Below are positions 1 to 7,826 of a DNA stretch of 54,704 bases, piece by piece (positions within the stretch are counted from its first letter, which is position 1; each line of letters begins with the position of its first letter). The DNA is from Aphodousia faecalis. Lineage in GTDB: Bacteria > Pseudomonadota > Gammaproteobacteria > Burkholderiales > Burkholderiaceae_F. The stretch is taken from contig DVGM01000008.1 of the NCBI GenBank assembly GCA_018712705.1, forward strand, positions 1 through 54,704, written 5' to 3'. The notes beneath the pieces were generated by a model. That model saw nothing but the letters and a program-made list of their open reading frames with translations, was not told where the DNA came from and did not search any database. A program made the translations under genes and the position numbers.

Positions 1-687
1 AAAATATCTAAGTTTATTTTTGATAGTTTATCTCTGACAAATAATGAAGATTTATTGAACAGTCTTTAGCTGAGCGAAAAGAGACAGGCTCCGTGCCGCC
101 TATTTTCCGGCGGCATGAAAAGACGTGACATGGCGCACAAGCATTTGTACAAAAAGCGCCGTTATCGTACTTGAGGTGCCTACTGCTGGTATTGATGTTC
201 AATTGAGAAAGCCATTTGGCAATTTATTGGGAAGCCGCATTTAAAGGGACATACCTTTATGCTCTCCATTCACTGTTTGAAAGAGAGGCAAAATCTTGCT
301 CTGAAATTGCCGCCACTAATCACGAACAGATTGTCACAACTGGTACTACAGATTAATCATTAGATTCTGTTGAGCAAAATAGTCTTCGTTTTCGTCTGAT
401 TAAGGATCAAATTCCTAAAAACGACCTCCTCGTGTTCTGTATTCTGGAGTTCAAAGTTTTGTGATCGTTTTCTTTTGATGCTATGGATCTCGGAACTATC
501 CTCGAAGTGTTTCAAATAACCCTCTGCAAAATTGAAAATCTCCAAACATCCCTGGTTACATAGGAAGTGTTTGGCTTTAAAAAGCCTACAAAATCAAAAA
601 CTGATTGCTCAAAATCGAAGGCCCCTAAAAAAGGGCTTTCGTCTTACAATAAGCGGGTTAAGAAACTTATTGTTTTTGAGGTCAATC
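1..687. other. Left-edge stretch with no convincing gene
   Basis: No reading frame here has a recognisable domain or a good ribosome binding site. On the plus strand an open stretch of about 50 codons at roughly 205-356 ends in a stop but has no clear start, and other short open pieces follow up to about 540. This could be the remains of a decayed gene, but I cannot name a family. An inverted repeat lies at 94-115 (TGCCGCC / GGCGGCA) and a second hairpin at 616-641. The region probably also holds the promoter of the acyl-CoA ligase gene that starts at 688. Confidence 0.4.
616..641 (+). terminator. Hairpin, possible terminator
   Basis: CGAAGGCCC at 616-624 pairs with GGGCTTTCG at 633-641 (one G-T pair) around an A-rich 8-base loop. 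The run of T after it is poor, so termination is uncertain. It lies just upstream of the preferred GTG start of the acyl-CoA ligase and argues that the longer upstream reading frame is not translated. Confidence 0.35.
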
Positions 688-2529
688 GTGGCTATTGATT
701 CCACTGAAATTCGATTTAAATCTCTCTGTCAACTCAAGACACTTGATCAATTTGTTCCGGCGCGAGCAAAAATTGCGCCTCATACAGAAGCGCTCAGGCA
801 ATTTGACCGTCGTTCAAATACATGGGAACGAATTTCCTATCGAGATTTAGACGAACGTATTCAACAGTGGCGCCGAGCTTTTAGCAAAATGGGACTAAAA
901 CACGGTGATCGAGTAGCCATATTATTGCCCAATGGTGTGGACGCTATTTGCTGCGACCAGGCGGTACTTGCCAACGGTTACGTCCCTGTTCCTTTGCACG
1001 CGATTGACACCGCAGGATCCAGTGCATTCATCATTGCCGATAGTCAAGCCTCCGTTTTGGTGACTAATCGTCAGAGCCGTTGGGATGCCATTTATCTCAC
1101 TCATACGGTCATGCCTGATCTGCGCAATGTGATTTTCACTGAAGAGTCTGCACCTGATATTCGTCAAGATGGGGTGCAACACTGGGATTTGGAATCATGG
1201 CTAGCGACCGGGCATGGTGTTGAGCAATTGCCGGAACCCCCGACCGAAGATGACCTAGCGGCCATTGTTTATACGTCTGGCACAACCGGTCGCCCGAAAG
1301 GCGTGATGCTGACACACAAAAATGTCGTCAGCAACGTCATTAACACACTCAAAACCGTTTCTCCCAAACCCGGAGATGTGTTTTTATCCTTTTTACCGCT
1401 TTCGCATACTTTCGAGCGCATGGCTGGCTACTACCTTGCGTTGGGCATGGGTTGCACGATTGTATTTACACGGTCGATTCAACAGTTAGCGGAAGATTTC
1501 CGCATCATTCGTCCGAATGTCATCATCTCGGTTCCCCGAATTTACGAACGCATTTTTGCAAAAGTACAAGCTAAATTAGCTCGTGAATCCGGCTTCGTTC
1601 GATTCTTATTTAATTGGGCAGTTGATGTCGGATGGAGACGCTTTTGTAAAAAATACGGATTGCCTGCTCAAAAGGGCGGCATAACCGTACTTGATCCCAT
1701 CATTTGGCCGATTCTTGAACGATTGGTTTCAAAAACACTTTTGAATCAATTCGGAGGACAGCTTCGAATCGCCATCAGCGGTGGTGCAGCACTCAATGCT
1801 AAAGTCGCCAAGGCGTTCTGCGGATTAGGTCTGCCTATCATTCAGGGCTACGGAATGACAGAATCCAGCCCCATCATCGCTGGTAATTCTCTTACCTACA
1901 ATCACCCAAGCACAGTCGGCAAACCGTTACCCGAAACGAATGTTCGCTTGGGTGAAGAAAACGAAATTCAGGTTAAATCACCTTCTATCATGAAGGGATA
2001 CTGGAATCGTCCACAAGCCACTCGCGAGGCCTTCACCGATGACGGTTGGTTAAAGACCGGAGACGTCGGAGAATTTGACCATGAGGGCTTTTTGCGAATC
2101 GTTGGTCGAATCAAGGAAATTATTGTTACAAGCACTGGCGAAAAAGTGCCACCTGCCGATTTGGAATTGGCGATTGAAATTGATCCTCTTTTTGACCAAG
2201 CTTACGTCATCGGTGAAAATCGGCCCTTCATTTCCACCATCGTTGTCTTAAACAAAGAAGAATGGTCAAAGTTAGCCGCAACTTTGGATCTGGATCCCAA
2301 TGACCCGGAAAGTTTAATGGCTACGGTAACGCGCAATGCCGTCTTGAAACGCATAAAGACTGCCGTCAAAGATTTCCCGCAGTATGCCTTGCCGAGAAAT
2401 GTCCATATGACGCTTGAACCTTGGACTATTGAAAATGGCTTGATGACCCCGACGCTAAAACTTAAGCGCAAAGTCCTATCGGAAAAATTTGCTCCGCAAA
2501 TTCAAGCGCTTTATGCAGGTCATCGTTAA
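688..2529 (+). CDS. Long-chain acyl-CoA synthetase (AMP-forming)
   Basis: This is an AMP-dependent synthetase/ligase of the FadD15/FAA1 type, about 613 residues, a normal length. Such enzymes activate fatty acids to acyl-CoA through an acyl-adenylate. The P-loop-like AMP-binding motif YTSGTTGRPKG is at about residues 195-205, the GYGMTESSP motif near 387-395, and the late TGDVGEFDHEGFLRIVGRIKE hinge segment follows. I chose GTG 688 because GAGGT precedes it at good spacing. The open frame reaches back to 532, but those extra 52 residues are unlike the family and cross a hairpin. The radical SAM gene follows after 39 bases, so the two are probably co-transcribed. The family is very likely; the acyl substrate is unknown. 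Confidence 0.88.
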   Translation: MAIDSTEIRFKSLCQLKTLDQFVPARAKIAPHTEALRQFDRRSNTWERISYRDLDERIQQWRRAFSKMGLKHGDRVAILLPNGVDAICCDQAVLANGYVPVPLHAIDTAGSSAFIIADSQASVLVTNRQSRWDAIYLTHTVMPDLRNVIFTEESAPDIRQDGVQHWDLESWLATGHGVEQLPEPPTEDDLAAIVYTSGTTGRPKGVMLTHKNVVSNVINTLKTVSPKPGDVFLSFLPLSHTFERMAGYYLALGMGCTIVFTRSIQQLAEDFRIIRPNVIISVPRIYERIFAKVQAKLARESGFVRFLFNWAVDVGWRRFCKKYGLPAQKGGITVLDPIIWPILERLVSKTLLNQFGGQLRIAISGGAALNAKVAKAFCGLGLPIIQGYGMTESSPIIAGNSLTYNHPSTVGKPLPETNVRLGEENEIQVKSPSIMKGYWNRPQATREAFTDDGWLKTGDVGEFDHEGFLRIVGRIKEIIVTSTGEKVPPADLELAIEIDPLFDQAYVIGENRPFISTIVVLNKEEWSKLAATLDLDPNDPESLMATVTRNAVLKRIKTAVKDFPQYALPRNVHMTLEPWTIENGLMTPTLKLKRKVLSEKFAPQIQALYAGHR

Positions 2530-2568
2530 AATAGCGTCTTTCGCTTTGGATACTGGTAGAAATACATC

Positions 2569-3864
2569 ATGGCTGAACACGAAAAATTATTACCGGATTG
2601 GATGATCGGCTTAACCGATCGAATCATGAAGTACTACATTGACCGTGAGCTCAATGTTGAACCGATTATTTTGGATCGACATCCCGCACCTCAAGAAGGT
2701 CATCAGTACATGATGTACGCCCATATTCCTTTTTGCCATACGTTGTGCTCTTATTGCACATTTCACCGTTTTATCTTCAGAGAGTACAAAGCTCGCGAGT
2801 ACTTTGTGAATCTGCGCAAAGAAATGCAGATGGCTCGTGACATGGGTTACGACTTCACATCTATGTATATCGGCGGAGGCACGACAACTATCCTTGAAGA
2901 CGAGTTAATTCAAACGATTGAATTGGCGAGAAAGTTGTTCCCGTCCATGAAAGAAGTATCCTGCGAAACTGACCCTGCGCATTTAGCCACCGAAAGCTTT
3001 AAAAACCTTAAGGGGTTGGTAGATCGGATGTCTGTTGGCGTTCAAAGCTTTGACGACAACATCCTCAAAATGATCGACCGCTACGAAAAATTCGGCAGTG
3101 GTGAACAAATCTTTGAGCGTATTCAGGCTGCGCAAGAGCTTTTCCCGATCATGAACGTTGATATGATTTTCGGCTTTAGGGGACAAACCGAAGAAATTCT
3201 TCAGCGTGACGTGGATTTGTTAATGAAGCTCAATCCTCGTCAGATCACAACTTATCCCTTAATGGTCACGACACAAACCAAAGCCAGTGTTCGTAACACC
3301 ATTGCGGCGCCGAGCGCTGACCTGGCAGCTCAGTATCGAATCATCCTGGATACACTGGGCAAAAATTACAATCAACTGACATCCTGGACATTCGGACGTT
3401 CTCACGATGAAGGTTTCGATGAGTATGTCGTCGACCATGATGAATACTTGGGATTGGGATCAGGTGCCTTTAGCTTCCTGGGAGATTCCTTATATGTCAA
3501 CACCTTCAGTCTCCGCCGCTATAACGAAAGAATCAGCCAAGGCAAAATGGGAGTTGAAAGACGAAAACGCTTCGATAAACACTCCGTTTTGCAATATCGT
3601 CTCTTATTAGGCTTGTTCGCGGCAAGACTGTCTAGAAAATACTTCCGTGATGTTCATGGAGTTGATTTAGACAAAGCCTTGTTTAAAGAAATGTTAGGCC
3701 TTAAATTGGCAGGTGCTATCAAAGAGAATCCTGCCGATCCGGACAATCTCATTGTCACAGATGCCGGCAAATTCTTGGGCTTAGTCATGATGAAGGCTTT
3801 TTATTCCGGCATGGATAATGTTCGCGCAGAATTGCGCAAACCACTATCAAGCATTGACATGTAA
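2569..3864 (+). CDS. HemN/HemW-like radical SAM protein
   Basis: This 431-residue protein belongs to the coproporphyrinogen III oxidase-like branch of radical SAM proteins. The [4Fe-4S] motif is in YAHIPFCHTLCSYC, with cysteines 56, 60 and 63, followed by the GGGTTT SAM-contact segment near residue 103 and a DMIFGFRGQT motif like the DLIYGLPGQT of HemW. Family members either oxidise coproporphyrinogen III without oxygen (HemN), act as heme chaperones (HemW), or do other chemistry. It lies 39 bases after an acyl-CoA ligase and ends in a strong terminator, so it may act in a lipid-related step rather than in heme synthesis; that is inference from position only. It is not HydG, despite lying upstream of the hydrogenase genes. 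Confidence 0.8.
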   Translation: MAEHEKLLPDWMIGLTDRIMKYYIDRELNVEPIILDRHPAPQEGHQYMMYAHIPFCHTLCSYCTFHRFIFREYKAREYFVNLRKEMQMARDMGYDFTSMYIGGGTTTILEDELIQTIELARKLFPSMKEVSCETDPAHLATESFKNLKGLVDRMSVGVQSFDDNILKMIDRYEKFGSGEQIFERIQAAQELFPIMNVDMIFGFRGQTEEILQRDVDLLMKLNPRQITTYPLMVTTQTKASVRNTIAAPSADLAAQYRIILDTLGKNYNQLTSWTFGRSHDEGFDEYVVDHDEYLGLGSGAFSFLGDSLYVNTFSLRRYNERISQGKMGVERRKRFDKHSVLQYRLLLGLFAARLSRKYFRDVHGVDLDKALFKEMLGLKLAGAIKENPADPDNLIVTDAGKFLGLVMMKAFYSGMDNVRAELRKPLSSIDM

Positions 3865-3871
3865 TTTTGTT

Positions 3872-3900
3872 AAGACTACCTCATAAGGGGTAGTCTTTTT
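3872..3900 (+). terminator. Rho-independent terminator
   Basis: AAGACTACC (3872-3880) pairs perfectly with GGTAGTCTT (3889-3897), followed by a T run. It lies 8 bases after the stop of the radical SAM gene and separates that pair from the hydrogenase operon. Confidence 0.9.
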
Positions 3901-3990
3901 CAGCCGGATTTTTTCTTATTTTTTGTAAAAATTCTTTATAGTTCCACCGTTGGCAGTTGATACGCCAGGACCAAGGCGTGTCTCTGACGA

Positions 3991-4014
3991 CAGGAATTGT
4001 ACGTACAATCCCTG
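3991..4014. promoter_or_regulatory. Long inverted repeat upstream of hydA
   Basis: A perfect 14-base palindrome, ATTGTACGTACAAT at 3996-4009, is flanked by CAGG (3991-3994) and CCTG (4011-4014), giving a 24-base dyad with a single mismatched pair. It lies about 80 bases before the hydA start, where an operator would sit. A smaller repeat, ACGCC (3962-3966) / GGCGT (3975-3979), lies just upstream. It does not match the FNR box, and I cannot name a binding protein. Confidence 0.45.
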
Positions 4015-4092
4015 AGTTTCAAGAAGACCTGTGCACAAGGCACTTGTCACTCAGAGATTCTATTTTTTGTGAATCTTGGGAGAGATTTAAAC

Positions 4093-5448
4093 ATGTCCAA
4101 AACGATTATGGTCAATACGTTTACTCCGCCGCCCAATGCGCACGGTGAAAACGGACCTGAATACGTTGGCAACCTCCGTCGTGGTGAATTGCGTGGCGTG
4201 ATCAAAATCAACAAAGACAACTGTGTTGGTTGCGACACCTGCCGCAAAGTTTGCCCGGTGCACGCCATCTCCGGTGGTTTGGGTGTTGTCCACTCCATCC
4301 GTGAAGACGCTTGCTTGTCTTGCGGCCAATGCTTGATCGCTTGCCCCTTCAATGCGATCGAACAAATGAGCTTTGTTGACGAAGTCATGAAGATGCTCGA
4401 TGACCCCAACAAACTCGTTGTTGCCCACCCGTCTCCCGCCGTTCGTGTTTCCGTCGGCGAAGAATTTGGTGCCAAGGCCGGTGAATTGGTTACTGAACAA
4501 TTCGTCAATGCTTTGGAAAAGGCTGGTTTCACGACTTATGACGTGAACCAAACGGCTGACCAAACCATTATGGAAGAAGGTTTTGAATTCATTAACAAGA
4601 TCCGCTACTGGGTCTTGGGTGAACGTGGTCCTGAATTGGAAGAAGCCGCTAAGCACCCGTTCCCGCACTTCACCAGCTGCTGCCCGGCTTGGGTGAAGAA
4701 TGTGGAAACCTTCCACCCCGGTTTATTGCCGCATTTGTCTACGGCCAAGAGCCCGATTCAAATGGGTGGTCCGATCGCCAAGACCTGGGCTGCCGAATAT
4801 GTCTGGAAGAAAGATCCCCGCGACATTTATGTCGTCGCCGTAACGCCTTGCACGGCCAAGATCTTTGAAGCTGCTCGTCCGGAAATGAATTCCGCCTGGC
4901 ATCACTTGGTTGAAACGGGCAAGATCCCGGCTAACACCCCCTCTTTCCAAGACGTCGATGCTGTTGTGACGGCTCGCGAAATTGCTGAAATTTTCCGTCG
5001 TAAAGGCATCAATCCGTTGGAAATGCCGAAGACTCGTGAACGCAGCACGATGGAAATCTACACCGGTGCCGGTACCATCTTCGGTGCCTCCGGCGGTGTG
5101 ATGGAAGCTGCTTTGCGTACGGCTTACTTTGTGTTGGCCGGCGAAGAATTAAAGGATCCGGATATTAAGATCGTCCGTGGTCATACCGATGCAGTTGTGG
5201 AAGCAACGATTCCTGTGCCAATCAAGAAATTGGGCGGCAAGGTGTTCGAAGTACGCGTTTGCGTCGTCAATGGTGCTTTGCAAGGCCTCGAAGGTGTTTT
5301 GCGTCGCATCAAGGAAGACAAGAACCGTTATCACTTCATCGAAGTGATGAACTGCCCTGGCGGCTGCGTCAATGGCGGTGGTCAACCGGTTCGCACTGAC
5401 AGTGCAACATGGCTTAACCCCACGTTGCCCGTTCCTGTGCAAATTTAA
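4093..5448 (+). CDS. hydA: [FeFe]-hydrogenase catalytic subunit
   Basis: This is the large subunit of a periplasmic [FeFe]-hydrogenase, 451 residues, similar in plan to the Desulfovibrio enzyme. Two [4Fe-4S] ferredoxin motifs (cysteines 44, 47, 50, 54 and 74, 77, 80, 84) pass electrons to the H-cluster. The three H-cluster motifs are present: TSCCPAW at 194-200 with the proton-relay cysteine, TPCTAK at 251-256, and EVMNCPGGCVNGGGQP from 417 with cysteines 421 and 425. The second motif has Thr where many enzymes have Met (MPC). The ATG at 4093 has GGGAGAG upstream; a longer in-frame start at 3997 has none and lies in the palindrome. It heads the hydA-hydB-cytochrome b operon. Its many C-ending codons (AAC, GAC, TTC, ATC) hint at high expression. 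It has no signal of its own and is probably exported with HydB. Confidence 0.95.
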   Translation: MSKTIMVNTFTPPPNAHGENGPEYVGNLRRGELRGVIKINKDNCVGCDTCRKVCPVHAISGGLGVVHSIREDACLSCGQCLIACPFNAIEQMSFVDEVMKMLDDPNKLVVAHPSPAVRVSVGEEFGAKAGELVTEQFVNALEKAGFTTYDVNQTADQTIMEEGFEFINKIRYWVLGERGPELEEAAKHPFPHFTSCCPAWVKNVETFHPGLLPHLSTAKSPIQMGGPIAKTWAAEYVWKKDPRDIYVVAVTPCTAKIFEAARPEMNSAWHHLVETGKIPANTPSFQDVDAVVTAREIAEIFRRKGINPLEMPKTRERSTMEIYTGAGTIFGASGGVMEAALRTAYFVLAGEELKDPDIKIVRGHTDAVVEATIPVPIKKLGGKVFEVRVCVVNGALQGLEGVLRRIKEDKNRYHFIEVMNCPGGCVNGGGQPVRTDSATWLNPTLPVPVQI

Positions 5449-5465
5449 TTGGATGGAGACAATAA

Positions 5466-5813
5466 ATGCGCAAGTATGAATATACCGAACGACAAACCGT
5501 TGCTATGCTCGGTCGCCGCGGCTTTTTGAAAGTTGTCGGTGTGACGGCTTTGGCAATTGGTGTCACGGGTTACGCCGTTGTTGACCTCATCCAACGTCGC
5601 TCTGACGTTATTAAAGCTCGTCAAGCCGGCTTGTACCGTGATGACAAGATTTGCCAAGAAAATGGCCTTGCCTGTTCTCACCAGAACAAGTCTGTGTTGC
5701 GTTTTTATGCTGACATGCACACGCAACCGGCCACCGGTGAATTGGCTCACCACCTGTTGCATACCCGCTACTATCCGCGTACGCAATTAGCGGCTTTGGG
5801 AGGTAAACACTAA
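5466..5813 (+). CDS. hydB: [FeFe]-hydrogenase small subunit with Tat signal
   Basis: This 115-residue protein matches the iron hydrogenase small subunit family, which wraps around HydA. A twin-arginine motif, GRRGFLK (arginines 17-18), is followed by a hydrophobic stretch at about 23-41. That implies the folded HydA-HydB complex is exported to the periplasm by the Tat system, HydA riding along. The C-terminal half, with CQENGLACSH and the LLHTRYYPRTQL segment, is the HydA-binding part. It starts 17 bases after hydA with a GGAG binding site, and its stop overlaps the start of the cytochrome b gene by one base (TAATG), so translation is probably coupled. Confidence 0.92.
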   Translation: MRKYEYTERQTVAMLGRRGFLKVVGVTALAIGVTGYAVVDLIQRRSDVIKARQAGLYRDDKICQENGLACSHQNKSVLRFYADMHTQPATGELAHHLLHTRYYPRTQLAALGGKH

Positions 5814-6478
5814 TGGCTGAACGTATCTTACGATTCCACCCCGCTGACAAAGTATTCCACGCTGTTAATGCGGTGACGTGGTTTGCATTGCTGTTCACCG
5901 GCGCGGCTGTCTATTTCTGCAACCTCTCCGATGAAACCGCTAACAATTTGATGATTTGGCACATCTGGATTGCCGTTGTGTATACATTTAACTTGATCGG
6001 TTACTTGGTGTTCGCTCCGCATCGTTTCGCTGCGACGTTGAATGCCTTGTTGACTTGGGATATGGATACGATCAAGTGGTTCCGCAATTTCGGCGGTTAC
6101 CCGCGTCGTTTCTTCAAGATCCCGTTCGGTCCGGTTGAAGTTCCGCCGCAAGGTCGTTACAACGGCGGCCAAAAGATGAGCTATCTCATTTTCTTCTTCA
6201 TGATGTATGGCCTCGCCGTTACCGGTTGGATGCTTTTCTACTTCGCTCCTGCGATTCCGAAAGGCGCCTTCTGGTGGATGTATATCTTCCATGTTTGGGG
6301 TTCCATCATCTGCTCGTTGATGGTTGTGTGTGCCCACATCCCCTTGGCTTTGCTCTCTTGGGAACATTTCAAGGGCATTTGGGGTCCGGGCGAAGGCACG
6401 ATCTCTTACGAAGCTGCCGAACACCACTCTCCGAAGTGGCTTGAAAAGGACGTTATTCGTACAAATCTCGAAAAATAA
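5813..6478 (+). CDS. Cytochrome b subunit of the hydrogenase
   Basis: This 221-residue membrane protein resembles the cytochrome b subunits of formate dehydrogenase N and related enzymes. Four membrane segments are visible at about 17-36, 47-68, 123-144 and 158-181. Histidines 16, 50, 160 and 175 are spaced like the two heme b ligand pairs of FdnI. It should pass electrons between periplasmic HydAB and the quinone pool, making the complex a respiratory hydrogenase. It overlaps hydB by one base and ends the structural operon before a terminator. The family and role are well supported; the direction of electron flow (H2 uptake or production) is not visible in the sequence. Confidence 0.88.
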   Translation: MAERILRFHPADKVFHAVNAVTWFALLFTGAAVYFCNLSDETANNLMIWHIWIAVVYTFNLIGYLVFAPHRFAATLNALLTWDMDTIKWFRNFGGYPRRFFKIPFGPVEVPPQGRYNGGQKMSYLIFFFMMYGLAVTGWMLFYFAPAIPKGAFWWMYIFHVWGSIICSLMVVCAHIPLALLSWEHFKGIWGPGEGTISYEAAEHHSPKWLEKDVIRTNLEK

Positions 6479-6514
6479 TTTGTACAAAAGTATCTTTTTG
6501 ATACACGTCTGATT

Positions 6515-6550
6515 AAAAGGGATTCGCTATCATTAGGCGAGTCCCTTTTT
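6515..6550 (+). terminator. Rho-independent terminator after the hydrogenase structural genes
   Basis: AAAGGGATTCGC (6516-6527) pairs with GCGAGTCCCTTT (from 6537; one G-T pair), followed by a T run. It separates the structural genes from hydF and hydE, which either read through at a lower level or have their own promoter. Confidence 0.85.
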
Positions 6551-6570
6551 GCTTATTAGGAATCAATATC

Positions 6571-7815
6571 ATGGCAACCAGCCGCATGGAAACCCCGAAA
6601 GGCCTTCGCCTGCACTTTGGCTTATTTGGAAAACGAAATGCCGGGAAATCCTCCCTTATTAACGCCTTAGCCAACCAAAATATTTCTATTGTGAGCAGCG
6701 TTGCTGGAACAACAACCGATCCAGTTGAAAAAGCCTTTGAATTGTCTCCCATTGGGCCAGTTGTTTTCATGGACACGGCTGGTATCGATGATGAGGGGGA
6801 TCTGGGACTGGCTCGGGTGGAGAAAAGTCTGTCTGTTTTGGAATGGATGGATATCGCCATTGTTGTTTGCGAAGCAGGAACTTGGGGAAGTCACGAAGAA
6901 AATATTCTGAAAAAAACTTTAAATAACGGTACTCCCACAATTGTTGTTTTTAATAAGACCGATCTGTGCAAACCCACTAAAGAACACGTGCAGGCTCTTC
7001 GCTCTCGGGGTTATAAAGTCATAGAAACCAGCGCCGCTAATCGTGAAGGTATTTCCGATTTGCGTGATGCCATCATTCAGACAGTATTGGAAAAAACAGA
7101 ACCAGATCGCCCCCTAATGGGAGAATTGGCAAAAGCAGGAGACACGGTTTTACTGGTTACACCGATTGACACCGGAGCTCCGAAAGGACGTTTAATCCTG
7201 CCTCAAGTACAAGCCATTCGTGAGTTGCTCGATGCCGGCGCCAAATGCTTTGTCATCAAGGAAGATCGAATTACCGAAACGCTTAACGAGCTTAAGCAGC
7301 CTCCTCAGCTAGTTGTCACAGACAGCCAAGTTGTTTTACGTGTTGTAAAGGAAGTTCCCGAACCTATTCCCGTTACAACTTTTTCTATCCAAATGGCTTA
7401 TTCAAAAAGTGATCTTTTAGAAATGGCCATTGGTGCCGCGGCACTGACAAAGTTGAAACCGGGGGACAAAGTTTTAATTGCTGAAACATGCTCGCATCAT
7501 CCGTTAAAAGATGATATCGGTCGGGTAAAAATCCCCAATTGGTTAAGAAAAACTTTTGGCGATTTAAATATTGACATTGCTGTTGGTAAGGATTTTCCCA
7601 CGGATTTGACGCCTTACAAAGTCATCATTCAGTGTGGAGGCTGCATTGTTACGCGTCGACACATGTTAGCTCGTTTGCGCCAAGCCAAAGCGCAAGGTGT
7701 TCCCATGACAAACTATGGAGTCACGATTTCCTATTTACAAGGGGTGTTGCCGCGGGTGTTGGCTTGTCATCCCGATGCTAAAGCAGCTTTCGACCACGCA
7801 CTGAAAACGCTCTAA
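6571..7815 (+). CDS. hydF: [FeFe]-hydrogenase maturation GTPase HydF
   Basis: HydF is the scaffold that receives the 2Fe subcluster built with HydE and HydG and delivers it to HydA. The 414-residue protein has an N-terminal GTPase domain with P-loop GKRNAGKS (20-27), DTAG (69-72) and NKTD motifs. Its C-terminal iron-sulfur domain has the family pattern CxH (C307, H309) then CxxC (C355, C358), with 45 residues between H309 and C355, inside the usual range. AGGA upstream supports this start. hydE follows within a few bases. A plain Era/EngA-like GTPase would lack the C-terminal cysteines, so the call is firm. Confidence 0.95.
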   Translation: MATSRMETPKGLRLHFGLFGKRNAGKSSLINALANQNISIVSSVAGTTTDPVEKAFELSPIGPVVFMDTAGIDDEGDLGLARVEKSLSVLEWMDIAIVVCEAGTWGSHEENILKKTLNNGTPTIVVFNKTDLCKPTKEHVQALRSRGYKVIETSAANREGISDLRDAIIQTVLEKTEPDRPLMGELAKAGDTVLLVTPIDTGAPKGRLILPQVQAIRELLDAGAKCFVIKEDRITETLNELKQPPQLVVTDSQVVLRVVKEVPEPIPVTTFSIQMAYSKSDLLEMAIGAAALTKLKPGDKVLIAETCSHHPLKDDIGRVKIPNWLRKTFGDLNIDIAVGKDFPTDLTPYKVIIQCGGCIVTRRHMLARLRQAKAQGVPMTNYGVTISYLQGVLPRVLACHPDAKAAFDHALKTL

Positions 7816-7826
7816 GGATCATGTTC

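Noticed and set aside
532..687. N-terminal extension of the acyl-CoA ligase
   Set aside because: It is unlike the family, crosses a hairpin and has no binding site; GTG 688 is better.
2569..3864. Radical SAM gene considered as hydG
   Set aside because: The motif YAHIPFC with CxxxCxxC and the DMIFGFRGQT segment are of the HemN/HemW type; the ThiH-like domain and C-terminal cluster motif of HydG are absent.
3958..3975. TTGAT near 3958 considered as an FNR box before hydA
   Set aside because: The second half-site ATCAA is not at the right spacing.
4047..4716. Long minus-strand reading frames opposite hydA (161 and 209 residues)
   Set aside because: They have no domain or binding site and arise because strong codon bias in hydA leaves the opposite frames open.
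5828..6487. 219-residue minus-strand frame opposite the cytochrome b gene
   Set aside because: It mirrors the plus-strand gene, lacks hydrophobic or known motifs, and the plus-strand protein has a clear family.
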